Below, in pieces: positions 26,801-40,500 of a stretch of 64,000 nt of DNA. Under the pieces are notes generated by a model. It saw nothing but the letters and a program-made list of their open reading frames with translations, did not search any database and was not told where the DNA came from. Origin of the DNA: Anopheles merus (lineage: Eukaryota > Arthropoda > Insecta > Diptera > Culicidae); assembly GCF_017562075.2 (NCBI RefSeq), contig NC_054082.1:12457786-12521785 (forward strand). Reading direction: 5' to 3'. Each line of letters begins with the position of its first letter. Position 1 is the stretch's first letter. Made by a program: the position numbers and the translations under genes.

Positions 26801-29800
26801 CAAGTCAGTACATTTCTCGATACACAAATCCGTTGGAATGAAATAGCTCTATTTATAAACCGCACGTCGCTGGAGGAACAAACGATTGTCACCGGGCTCG
26901 GAACCGGTTCCCATCGTCAGCCAAGACCTTTCCGGTGCTCAGATTTGAGCAAACGCGCCAGCACAGCCACCAAGCGCTCATACAAATGCGACTCGTGTTC
27001 GTCCTCGTGGTTTCCTGATTTTGCACCGCTTCCGGCATTGTCTCCGACATTTGCAATGACAGCAACCGTTTCGGAACGCTGTACTCCATCGCACGCAGAG
27101 CCTGCGGAGGAGGTTTCAGCAGTACCCAGCCCTACTTGCAACATCCTAAAAACAATGTCATCAATGTCAGTGCGACCGGGATCGGCATGACAGCTAAACC
27201 ATCACCGTCGCTACTAGTGTGCACATCGTGACCTACACACACGGCACGTCAGTCGCATTGGTACGTGGCCCCACTCCTCGATATGTGCATGGTAGTAACA
27301 GCAGCAGCATTTGGCGAATCTCAGGCACGTCTGAGTTGGTTTTGGTTGCAAAAGTTATCGATGAACCTTGAGCAAGGTTGCCAAGGCTCGTCGGGCCCGT
27401 TGGACACTACAATGTAGAACTCGGGTTACAAATCGTTGCGCAACGGAACTCATCCTTGACAGTCATGTGTGGCCGTAGCACGGACCGTCGGCGTTTGCTC
27501 TCTTCGCTCAGAATTCCTGCTACATCTGTCAAGATTCGGAATGTGTATGTGCGACCGGCTGCCATTCACGGTCCGGTCCATTACTACGTCCATGATGCAA
27601 TCAATGAAACTTCCTAATGCATATTTAAAAATCCGTTGAACGAGAACCTAGAAACGCTCGTAGGTATGGAAGAGTTTTGCAAGAGTTTCTAGCGTTGTCA
27701 GTTCAGAATTTGCATAATTAACTTCCCGTTCTGAGAATGCGAAGCATTCGGCAGGTGCAGCTGTGTGGTGCATTGCACATCGGGGTCAAGGAGTTCTGAC
27801 AGCAAACCTTGATGCAAGGTCACTTACAATGGTCCTCATTGAATGCCAGAATTGTGCAGGTCTCTGGGATTTCGATCGTAAATGTTTAATCGCTTCAAAC
27901 ACATTATCTTCTATTATGGAAATCACTATTTTTAATGATATTCTAAGCAACCCCCTAAAGCAGAATTGGAACCAGTTTGGGTAAGAACTTGAGAGTGTGT
28001 GCTTCCCAAAGTAACAAGCTCGCATATGTTACCCGTAAATCCCATGTGGGAGGGGAGGGTGTCATTACCTTTTATCATCCCCGTAGCGATCTTGACGTGT
28101 TGGGCTATATTTTACACGAAATAAAAAAATCCCCTCATTTGGAATCCAGTGCTCGCTTCAGGGGTGTAGATGAAGGTGGTGTAGAGTTCAAGCGGGATTA
28201 ATGTATTCCCTGTTGTCGTGTTCGGACGCGGGCGCGTCTTCGCTCATTCCCCGATCGGTCACATGACGTCAAGATCGGTGATTTTAGGCTCGTATATATA
28301 TTTTTTGTGTACCCATCCTTTACTACCACTGGCAGTGAAAAGGAATTTTATCTGATGAGGTTGCTTTTAACCAAAACAAAAAACAACTCAAGACAGGTTT
28401 GGTGGTTTTGGTGGTTTATTCGAGTTCGCCAAAAATTAAATTGCGCCGTTGAAAAGGGAATGAAACGACATTGCGGCATTGAAGGAAGAAAAGCAAGAAA
28501 GAACTCTTCTGCCAGATGATGACGGGGGTACCGTTTTGACTTTCAAGGAAGTTCGTACTTTTGACTGCCAGCTTATGGCATCGTAAGGCAGTCGCGAATG
28601 TTTTCGAACCTTTGATTGATCACTTTGCGGGGGATGATAAATATTCTGCCGCCTGCAGTCAGCCAGGCCCGGCCAGGCCACTTAAAAGTTCGTTTTACCG
28701 AAACAAGCAAAACAAACCATAGCTGCCTGATTGACATTGAAGTGTATTGCAAACAGTGTTGGGTTGAATTTGAATAAAAATAAACCGTATAAATCTTTCC
28801 AATTGATTGTTTTTGTTCCCAGCATAAGCCTGATAAACATTCAACCCCAGCCGTGCGGTAGGATCGATGAGGTTACACTTCCTACAATGCTAATTGATGC
28901 CCGCTTTTCGACTACATAAACTGTAAGCGTGGTTGTTCATGTTGTACAAAATAGTGCGTTGGCGCCGCTAAACACATTTCCGTGGGAGTCGAAAACAAGA
29001 TCTCTCCTTTGGAGGTGTTTGTAAGACAGCACGCGCTCGAGCAAGTCCACCTCTGATGTGTTGTTTTTTTTTTTTTTTGTTTCTTACCCACCATAGCACC
29101 ATACCAACAGACGGCGCAGTGAGGAGGAAACGCAAATGTTCGATAATTGCCGGTGGGAAGTGTAATTACCAAACAGCACGCCTAATGACAGCGCGATTCC
29201 AAACTGTTGTCTTCCTTTCGGGCGAGATCTTTTGCAGCAGGCGCGCATTTGTTTCGAATCCATTATCGTGAGGCCTTGCAGCAAACGGCTCGATTTTGTG
29301 CTCGAGATTGCACCCGAGAGTGTTCCAGATTGGAGCGCGCCGGAAACTGGCACCGCAGTTGGAGAGTTTGAAGAAAGCAAAAAAAAAAAAACGAAAGTGC
29401 CCAACTGCTGCAAACACTGCTCGCATTTCGGGTGCAACGGGCTGGGACGTGCTAATTGTTCGTGGCGCTTCTGGCTACGGAAGCACACTATTAGTAGCTC
29501 AGGCTCAGTCGATCTTCTGCATATCTGCACCGATTGTACCGATCGGGTTACTTCTACATGCTCTAGCTGACACAGCATCTTCTTGAACATCTTCATTTTT
29601 CAATTCGCCACTGTTGCCAGCAAATCTTTCTCTGCAAGGGAAATAAACCCCTGAAGGATAATCGGCAGATGGTGCGGTAGAATACTGCGGCACCATTGGA
29701 TGCGGTGTTGAAAAAGTTGCATGCTGTTGATAACCTGCCTGACAGAGATACAATTCGAGACACTCAACTTCGCAACTAGTAGCAGTCGAAGATCACGATC

Positions 29801-32800
29801 TGCATAGGAAGGGCTGCAAACAGCGTCACGCATGCCACAAGATCAGTTGCTCTCTTCTGCCCATCGGCATCATTGCACATCAGTATCGTCAGCGTTGGTG
29901 TCGGAGAAGTAACCGATCAAGCTGGCTAAATGCGTTCGACATGCAAACCATGAAGCAACCAGTTTTGTGTGATAGGCAGACACGATAGCACCACGATCAG
30001 AGAAAACCATTGCCCCACGTGCGTTCGGACGTCTCCGTAGAGCGTAATGGATGCCCCCGTAGGTGCTTTGTTTCGTCAAGAACTGCTGCACGAATCTGAC
30101 AGAAGCGATCGATTTTTAAGCGATGCCTTTTTAGACACGTCCACGTATCGTGCGAGGAATTGATCGCTACGGGCGCCATTGGTGACTCAACAGTATGTTG
30201 TGTGGCTGTACTACACCCAATGTGTCTAGGTCTTTGTCTGAGTGATCTCTACCACCATATTCCTCTCCTCGCCCATCCCTCGTCTAGAGTGTAGGTGTCG
30301 CTTTACTTACCGCGCACACACGACCACGCATTCCAGAGCGATATCTAACACACACTTTGTGCACAGTAGATCACATCGCATGACGAACGATCAGCATTAG
30401 CGATCGGACATGAAGCGTAGAGCATACAGTGCAGCTGTACAGCTCCTCCGTCCGTTGTACTCGCTCGCAGTGACCTTTCGCTACGGAGAGCTCGAACGAG
30501 TCGTCTAACCCTCGTATCAAATCTACGATCACTGTAGTAGTAGGTCCTTACCCTTCTTCCACAAACTCCTTCCACCACAGTGCAATAGGTAGGGTCTCCC
30601 CAAAGGCGTGAGTTCACATGCGAGAATTATAAGCAATGCAAACACCAACCAGAAGACTAAATCGTTCGCTGCAAATTGTTGAAATATTTTCTCACGGCGT
30701 TTTACAACGTTCGATGCTTTTTTTTTTGTTCCTGTGGCGCGCGGACTGGGTTTTTTTTGCTCCTACTGCCAAATGCCATTATGCTACTATAATGCTATTA
30801 CTCTACTGCCGGCAAAACACATCGTGCCGGATCGATCGATCGGAAAGGGAGCACAGTACCCGGCGGGTTTGCACTAGACAAGCGAGTGAATAACCGGCAA
30901 GAATGGGCCGCTACTGGAGGACATGCTGCCATGTTCTCAGGTCCTGTCACACTGCTGCCACCCCCAGAGGGGGAAGTAAACATTCGCGTCCGAGTCGAGT
31001 GCTTGCGTGAATGGCGTGTGTATGTGTGTGCAGTTTCAGACAGCAGTTCTCCATCGAAAGAATCGAAGGTGTTGTCATGTTGTGGCAGGTTTTACTTTCA
31101 AACTTCCATAGCTTTCAGCGGCAGTGATCGTGATCTACAGTGGACGTGGTCTAAGGATTGTGCACCAAACAAAACAACACAAAAAGCCGGTAAGTACCGA
31201 TGTTTGGAACCGCCAATTGCTTGCTGATCACGGAACACCTTTTCCAATCATTGGAACTCGTGTCTATGCGTGTGGGAATACTGTCGGTCAGTCCTGTCCA
31301 AAAAAAGGAGTATAGCAATAAATAGGCGTCCAAAATCCAAGCCTCCCTAAGTCCAAAATGTGCAAATCCATGTCTGTCGTGACCGTCCTTGAGAGACGAT
31401 CCATTCCCAAAATAAACCAGTTTTCAACCTTCGTGCTGTCATGTTTCTTTTTCACTCCCCAAGCGTTGTGTGTATGTGTGTAGTGCCACTATGATAGTCC
31501 ACCGTGTTTTGGGGAGGGAGTTTGATCGCCTTAGGTGTCCACAAAAAAGTTATAATGTATACAGCGGAACCTGTTCTCGGCGAAGGAATTTTGTAAGCGG
31601 TGGCCACAAAACAGATCGTTTGAAAGTCTTCATCGACACATTACGCCGGCGGAGACTAAAGTTCAAGGTTTTCGTATGTCACCGCTAGATGACCGCGATT
31701 TTCGGCACAGGTTTTTCGCACTATTACATTGACCGAACTGTGACCCGCCGATGCGGTGAGATGAGCTGAAAAGATTGAGAGCTTAGATTAGAAGCCGGCT
31801 AGGGGTGCTCTGTAACTTTCGACCGCTAATTGTATGAATAATGAATGCGTTACTCATTATAGTGAGCTGATTGTTGAGAGGGGCATACGAATGTTTGAAT
31901 TAAGCAGCTCGACACAGCTTATGAAACCGCAGACCGAAAAGGATTAACTAATCATCATTACGAGCGGCAGTTCTCATGGTGATAATATCATCATCTTTCT
32001 TGTAGCTCCTTTGCGATCATCGATTGACGCAAATACGTCGGTTTGTATGGAATGCTGGATGTAAACAACGGAACGCACACCTTGTTTGCCTCTTGTTCGG
32101 CACTCGTAGTCTGCCAAATGCATCGTAAACTCGTATTGTTTACTTTACACCAAGGCGTCCCATTGCAGTAATCATATTCTACACGTTAAATCATACCACC
32201 CTAATGGGTGCTCAATCTTGCTGAAAAATCCATCACGCAAGAGTAAAGGGAAGGCACATAAATCAAAAGTTTAATCTTCAAATGGCCCGTCCGTCCGCGT
32301 CTTTCACAATTGTGTTTCGTGTAACATTTTGCACCATCTTAGTAGTATCAACAGTTTGACCAAAATCACACGGGGTTGTCCAAATCTGTCTGATGGAACA
32401 CATAATAACATCATAATAAATTAAATGCACGCTTCAATAATCAGAATACATCATCGCTTCTTTGACATTGAATGGTTTCTATCCCTCGATTACTATTATC
32501 CATTTTCAAGTCTAGCAAGAACATTTTGAACACCGTTCTTCCACTTCTTGGGACACAGCAGCGTTTGCTTCTCGTGACACTTCAACTTAGAGTCTTGGCC
32601 GTGCTGTGCTGCGATGGCCACAATCTTACGTCAGGGTTCGTCGCATTGGCTGCACTCGCGGTTCGGTACTTCGCGATTCGGTTGTTAGACTTGACGGAAG
32701 GTTAATCGCGTGTAACAACGTCACGCAGCAGTGATCCGCGGGGTGTACGATATTGTCCTCGCCGATCCAAGGTTTCTCCGCTAGCAAGACAATTGTGCAC

Positions 32801-32934
32801 TGTGTCGGTAGCGTACTGCTCAGTGTGTTTCGCGGCATAGTTTCCTATCGTTCCTCGGAAATGGGAATTGTCTTTTATGTGACAGACCTAGCAATTATTT
32901 AATCAATCGAAATTTAATTTAAGTTTTATGTGCG

Positions 32935-32956
32935 TGTGTCCACTCGAGTGGACACA
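32935..32956. repeat. Perfect 22-bp palindrome
   Basis: TGTGTCCACTC at 32935 is followed directly by its reverse complement, with no loop. The symmetry stops at both flanks. It could be a site for a symmetric DNA-binding dimer; nothing in the surroundings shows which. Confidence 0.9.
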
Positions 32957-34631
32957 AGCATATGGCCACACACGTAGCTGGGCAAAGGTACTGTTGTCCC
33001 CACTTTCTCTTTACGGTCAACAGCTTACATGTTGGAATGGAATATCTTAAATTAGAGCTTTGGAAATTACATTTAAAGATTTCAAGCCCTAATACGAACG
33101 TCTATCTCCATCCCATGGCACACAACAAATCTTCATTACTACACCACTTAAAGTATATTAATAACAAACAATTCGTGCAGCAAAATGCTTATCCACTATG
33201 ATTTAACGGCTTTTTTCAACATTCATTGTAGTGTTTTATGCTGGGATTTATGAATTACGATGGAGTTTGGGAATGGGTGGAATGGCTCGGCTTTTCAATT
33301 TTCTTATGCTTTAGAATCTCGCCAAGTGGAGAGCTGGGCCGTTCGCGTTCCAGGCTAACGGATCTCTGCGTTCTTGAAGTGGATAATTTACGATATCAAA
33401 TCAGTGCAGCTGCCGGAAGAGTGGCCCCGGAGAGTGATTTTAGCACCGATCTTGTGGTGTTCTCATTCGCGGTCGCCGGCAGCATGATGGAAGCTACTGT
33501 TTCTCTTCGCTAAAAGCCACCCTGTGGGCCGGATGAGGGTCGAGATGATATTATCTATGCACTAAAATTATTAATTTAGCATAAATTTGCTGCGAATTAA
33601 GGTCGGCATAGTTACGGATTTGCTTCCCAAGATCGGCAGGAAACTGCGATACGGCCGACGAGTTCTAAAGCAATGTAGAGTAATACTGAGTACAATGTGT
33701 GGTTATGTTAGACAAACAGAAGGCGAAAATATCGTTTATACCACACTGCGTTAAAAAGCAATCAGTGAGATCCACTCTGAGATCCAGCACACACTTCAGT
33801 ATCTGGATGGATTTATTTTTGTTTCGAAAACACATGCCCTCGGCTACAGTTGGACAGTAGGCCCCCGCAGTTGAAGGTTATTTTTACTGTACCGTATGTC
33901 CCACGGCGGATGCTACACTTTCCCGTAGCTGCTTCAACGGCGTACGGCGCCACCGAGATTCGACGCACTTGTGACGTAGCGTGTATGGCTGGTCGGTTCT
34001 TTAGCGTGGCAGCGTTGCCTCCGGTGCGACACATTACTCCAGCCGCCGCATGCTAGGGCATTCTTCTCCCCCTGCAGCATGTAAGACGGACGTAAAAAAG
34101 GCAACAGAACCGGTTCGGCCGTTGTTAGAGGCCCACCCCGTCAAGATGGCCTATCGCATCGCTGGAAAGATCGTTGCGGTTAAGCCGGGGCTCGCTGGTT
34201 GGAACAGGTTCGGTCGCTAGTCCGTCCGTCCCCCCCCCCCCCCGCACCAGTGTACCTCAACTGAGGATCAGTTAAGGCAAAGCTAGAAAGGAAGCAACAC
34301 ATTCCTGCACCAGCTTGGAAATCCAAATCCCACAGGAGGTTTAGATTTTCGTTGCGTTGATGGATTTTGGGTTGTATGTTTTCGGTTCCTCCTGCCTTTC
34401 CAAATGTCCAAATTCCGAAAACACTTCTTATCCAAGAACTTTTCGTGCCAAGCACACCAACACAGACACAAATAAACTCCCATCGATCATTGAACTAATG
34501 CCGGATGGTTTTGCTCCATTCTAGGACTTTCCCTGCCCGCTCCAAACGCCAGATGAAAGCATAAGGGAAAAGAAATCACACCGAACCCAAATAAAAATCT
34601 ATCGACCGCCAGACGGTGCTCTCGTATGAGT

Positions 34632-34654
34632 ATGTGTGTGTGTGTGTGTGTGTG
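34632..34654. repeat. TG microsatellite
   Basis: This is a simple TG dinucleotide run ending in GGGTG. A C run of about 16 lies 400 bp to its left, near 34230-34243. Confidence 0.9.
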
Positions 34655-37500
34655 GGTGCGTGATAGAAAGCGTTAGATTAATGAAACTCCAGCACATCGA
34701 GCTAGGTTACGGCGAAGGAGAAGAAGCAGATAAGTTCTCGTTCTTTGCGGGCTGCTTATTATTATTATTATTGAGGGTGAGGCGTAAAATACTGTAACTG
34801 CCGACATTAAGAGAAGCATTTGCCGCATTTGTTTGGAATCGAGAGGCTGTAATGAAGCAGTTGAGTGGTCGAAAAGTTGTGGCATTCAAGTGCCCACTTC
34901 TGGAGTGGTTAGGATGGTCCCGATGGACGGAGAAGCGTGTCAGGATTGGGAATAGTAGCCAATACCAGCGCAGGAAGCCTTTGTGAATGTTACCGGTATG
35001 GCGATTGAAAATGTGTGTTTCTTCGTTTGAAGCAGCGGCACATTAAATCGATGTGAGCTAAGAGTTTTTTCTCCCCCTCAAATTACTACTTGCATTTTAG
35101 GGAATAAACTTCAGGCATGGGTATGTACTTTAGTGAAAAGCCAAAATTAACATGTTCGGTGCATTACCAGCTTTCAATTACCTGATGATGCCTCCTAATA
35201 CGCAAGTAATTAATTAGCTTAATTATTTGCCGAAAAAATAACGAAAAGGGCACTCTCTATCAGAGTGCCTACATTCCAAGTTTTTGCCACTTTTGCCTGC
35301 GCGGCACAGGCTTATCAAACCAGGTTGCCCAAATACAGCACCACTTCCGAAGAAAACCTCTCATCGTTAATCACAACCCGCACTACGCAGTTAGCACACA
35401 CTGTGGCGCGCCTCCAATAACAAGCCGGCTGATTAATCATAGAGTTTTGCTTACCGATCATATAAACGGTAAACAAGCATCTCATCCATCTTTCGCTCCC
35501 CGACCGAGGTGCCCGCGCCCAAAAAAAAAAGTGCATCGAAAAAACAAACACCCTGCGAAGCTAACCATAACACACATACTGTACCAATTATTACATCGTA
35601 AGCAGTATAATAGCACCCCGTCCCGGCTGAGGGAGGTTTTGACGAGGGGTGAAGCACTCCATCAGGCACAGTGGGGGAATTGGCGGACCCTTGCGGCTTA
35701 CCTGAAAGGAAAAAGCAAGGAAAAAAAACACAAACATACAGCAATTGGTAGAAGCCAATGGAAAACTACAAACTACATGAAAAGCTAATTAAACTAACGG
35801 TGGCGTATCGTTTTCAGGCGGGAAGCTGCTAGGAATACCCATATAGAAACAACAAACACCGGCTGTTTCCTCTCCGAAGGCAAGATTGAGTGTCAGGGTC
35901 GTCTGAGTAGTTCACGTTCGCGTACAATCGTCCTGGCTGCTGCAGCGCAATTCCACATTACGATAACGGTGGAAGGAAGGGGGTTCAGTTTATAAAACTA
36001 CAATTGCAATAAACTGGCGTCAAGCTTATCAAGGTATAGCATCGCTTTGCAACGATAAGCGCAGGGAAAGCGTATTAGGGATCTAGCGTTCCAGGAATTG
36101 CCCACTGGCCCACTAGCTTTAGGCGCGGGGTGGAGGAAGGCTTAGATTGCAAGGTGGTTCAGCATATGTAAAACAAACCACAGGAACTACCGTGCACGTT
36201 TGTACAACATGTCGGGTTTGATATTCCACTCCGTAAACAATCCATCCTGGCGCACCCAACAAGAGTTCAAAGTCGACAACAAAGAAGCCACAGGAACAAC
36301 CCCCGGGGTTTGAGCTGTAGTCGCCATCAGCAGTCAGACATACACTCCAACGTTTGACCTTCAAGCCTGCAAAGATTAGCTAAGGTGAAGTTCTAGGCCT
36401 ACAAACCCTTTTAAGCCAATGTCCTTCGAACGTTCCGATACGTGGAGCAGAAACCGTGGGCATTTTGAAGATGCACTCCGCATGCGGAGCTGGTAGAATT
36501 CGGAAGTTGTATCCCAGACTACAGTTAGCTGCTGTCCTTGAGAGGACGTTGGGCGCCATGCAACAACTGTCACGGTCACCGATTACAGCTGAGCCGCTGC
36601 TCCAAAGGGTCACTGCCGTACACGATCGCTCGGCAACGATCTCAGGAAGTAGTGATCTCCTGCGGTCGTGGAGGCTCGAACGTTCGATTGTCAAGGATCG
36701 AGATACGCCGTGCATTGGAGTTGGCATGTTGTAGCGAGATCTCTAACCGTTTCGCCTCAAAGCACCTCGAACTGCATGCATTCAAGTTCTCGTGTTGTGC
36801 TCTACCGGAAATGATACTGCCCTTGCCACTACTTTACAGCAGCGCACAGTAGTTGGACAGGATTTGTGATATCACTTAGCATTGCTTTATGTGACACAGC
36901 GTCGGGCGTGCTATCGTAGCCCACGTCTGGCAGCTTCTTATTTGCGAACCCTTGGAATTGACTGCCGCTGCACCAATTGGATGATGTTTGCTTAAAAAAT
37001 CCTACACCAGCACACGTTTGCTGTACACATTTGCCTCACGTACCCGATAATAACAACCTCTTTCTCCGATAATACCGTCGCATCCGTAGCAGCACTGCTC
37101 ACCTCACTATTGGACAAGTGTTATCGGCCGAGATTAGATTGCGTATTGTGCTGTCATCAGATTTATTTTGGCATGCAAACGATCTCCTGCACGGTAGTAT
37201 TGGGCTTAGCTAGCAGGTCCAGCAAATGATGATGTGCGGGCGCAAAATATTTACCTTACTCGTGGTACACTTTACACCACTACCTATCCCAACTGTATCA
37301 TGGATAAGGGTGAGCATCTCATTAGCAGTAAAGCATGATGGATTAGAACAGGGCAAATGCGTAAATGTTGTCGTTTACTTGTCCCAATTCCTTTTACTAC
37401 TGATAATACCGAACTGAGGCGGCAGTAACACAACGAATTAAGGGCAAATTCTATGCATGGAAATGATTCCGGACTTTTCTCTCGCCACTTTCCCTGTGCA

Positions 37501-40500
37501 TTCCCCAATCCAATTGGATATTCATAGATGAAAATTCCTCCGTACGCTTGCCGAGCACGAACCACCGTGCGGGGTTTGGCATCTGGTCTAATTAATCAAT
37601 TGACCTCGGCCCGGGGTCGCTTCAATACAACTCCAACCCATGGTCCACACTTCGGATACCGAAAACCCCGCGTTCGCTCCACATCGTACCCTCTTGGCGC
37701 TTCCAGTTATGAAAGCTAAAGGGGCAGTGGTTGAGCAGCCGGTGGTAATTTCAAGCGCGATTGCAAACTCGCTCTACCGCACGATTGCGATAAGGGTAGA
37801 TTTTTGCACACACAACGAAAGAGAGCAATAGAAGGAGCAGCAAACGGGCAACAAAAACCTAAACCTAACTTAAAGTGTAGTAAACGGCTGGAGCGAGTAA
37901 TAGTGGTTCGGGGCTACGATCAGGCACGTGCCGCGCTGCAACGAAGCTCCCAGCACACCAGCCAACGACAAAACAAAACACTTGCGCCCTCCCACTCGGG
38001 TGGGGCGGGAACATTTCGCACAAAATTGCATATCGAATCGCGCACCAACTTTCATCACCAGTCGCAAATCGACCGCCCAAAGGCTCCGTTGGGTCTGCCT
38101 ACCTTCCCGTCTCGTCCCCCCTATTCTCGTTGGGCTCGAGAGTGATTTCGTGGAAGATAAATTACACATCACCTATCTCGGCAGTATTGCCACCGTTTCG
38201 CAGCATTGCCAAATACGAGACACACACACACACACACACATAGAGAGTCTGCACTAATGCATCGTGGCGGTTGTCGTTGCCAAACTGGTTCTCGCGCAGG
38301 TTTCGCGCCAATGTTGCGGAAAGCAAATCTTCGCACAGAGCCCGCATTTATTGTTTTCCATTTGCGGTGCCGAATGGTGTGCACACGTGCACACAGCCGG
38401 CAGAACCGGGCAAGGTAGCGAGGGAAACGATCGTTGCCGTAATTCACGTTTAATAGCTTTATTATTAATACAGCATTAGACACCTGGTGTGGACAGTGTG
38501 GGAGTGGGGAGGAGGGGGGAGGTGGAGTGGGGAATGCAGGGCGGGGCCAATGACGACGGCATTGGCAAGGCGAAGGCTGGGAGGCTGCGGCTGATGGTGA
38601 AAGATTTCGGTGCGATGTCCGATGCGATCTCACAGCTATCCCCCCAAAAAGTTCAACGCCTTCCGTTCGCTAATGGTTTTCGGCTTGAGGACAGATTTCA
38701 AAAAACGCGCGTGACATTTTTGCGCCATTTTTTGTCTCTTACGTTTAGGCTTGATTTGTTGGAAACAGTGCTAAACTGAGTAGAGTGGAACAGTGTGGAA
38801 AGGAGTTTTAAAACGAAATTTAATCACACTTTCATCCCGTGCAATTTTATCACCATACTGTCCTGAAAAAGACTTTAGTCCTTCGAACCGGATTTTGTTG
38901 AAACTATGACCAAAGTAAACAGTCGGCCAAAATTGTGGTTCGGTGTTTTGCACTTTAATAGTTTTCCACGCAAACCATTTTGTGGCAGCACGCATATCGA
39001 ATTGCACACGCTACAATATGAAAATCCATGTCCGAACGAGGCCGCATCTTCATCGTGCCTTCGGGTGCTGTTCTGATGGAAGTTTCCACTTTCGGTGAAA
39101 TGGGCAATAAAAGCGGCCCGCTGCAAAAGTGCAGTTTTGTTCCGGGAAACATATCACAGACCCACACACGGAAAATGAAAGCTGACAGTTGCAACGCGTG
39201 CAGCCGCCTGACGTGTGAGTGTTTTCCGGCGAAAGGAATACGAACCAATCTAGCTGGGGGGAAAAAGGAACCATCTTTGCAAGTGATTTCCATTGGAATG
39301 TGCGCTATATCCGAGCTTGTGCAGAACATGCACTTGAGCAAATTGCTTGCTGTTTGTGGTGGTGTGATGTGCTCGTTGATGACCCTTCGACCCTTAACGA
39401 ACTGGTGCTTTCTGCAAGAGTGCCCTTCGACTTCGAGCCCTTTACAGCATCGAGTCTTGTTCGGGAGATGCCATACAATAAACAATAACGTACGGGCAGC
39501 ACACATACTACTTCCTTTCACTTTTCTTTTCTTGCCGGGTGGAAGCACCAGACTGACCCCCGTCGCAACGAATCGCCAGCACATCGGGAAGCCATTTCAA
39601 TGTCTGATTGCTGAGTGAAACTGATGTTTTTATTTTTTCGAGTCTGGTATTGGATCTTAAGGGTGGAAATCGATCTTGCTCTCCGGACCAACGACTGGAG
39701 AAAAGAAGAAAGGGGAAAGGGTTGTTTGATAAATAAAATTAGTATTATTATAACTGTCCCGGGCATAAAGCTAAATCTATATTCCCAAACAACATCCTCA
39801 CCACGCTGTGGTCATATCCATTCGCATTTCAATCGCTGCTTCAATTTACCTCCCATGTCTTCATTTCAATCCATCACCCCACATACCCCCCCAGGTTCAA
39901 TTCCTTCAAAACCTTCCCCCCACTGAGCGTGCCGTCGTTCTTAATTCCACTGACCTATTTGCACGCTTTGCACTATGGGAGGGGGATGATGGCTTTCAGT
40001 CACAAATGGGGTTTGTCACACTAAATTATGTTGATTCAAGCCATTTTCCCGCATCGCGGACCATCGCCGAGTCGCATTTACATTTTTGGCTAGCACAATC
40101 GGCCAAAACAGGGGAAGGCAGAGGATCTGGCGGCCATGTCACACTCCGTGGGATGAAAGCCGATACTGCTCCGTCCACCAACCGTCTCCGAAACGGGGGG
40201 AGCGTGGATGAGGGATAGAGTGATTGCAAAAGCGAAACAAATTAGGCAAAATGGCACGCTGGTGCGGCACTACCACATTACCATTCCAGTTGACCGAAAA
40301 ATCATTTCCCTGTCAGTGCTTTTCCCCCCCTTTCCGACACTTTTCATTTCCGATAAGAAACACACACACACACACACAAACAGCGGTCCAAATGGCACAC
40401 AGCGCTTTTGGAAGCGCTGGACGGGGGAGTTTAAATTGGCTTTTCGACGATTGCGAGATGGAATTTAAAAAAAAAAAGATATGACAAGCAGTACGTAAAA

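Larger units (their letters stand above)
26801..37500. other. Intergenic or intronic stretch with coding-like fragments
   Basis: No complete gene can be assembled. Several blocks (about 26.9-27.6, 29.2-30.6, 32.5-33.5 and 36.3-37.4 kb) have higher GC and moderate ORFs that switch frame, and a few have good splice signals: GTAAGT donors on + at 31190 and on - near 30313, and a pyrimidine-rich acceptor on + ending at 33313. They could be decayed genes, old retroelements, untranslated exons, or chance. None matches a family that I know. Confidence 0.4.
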
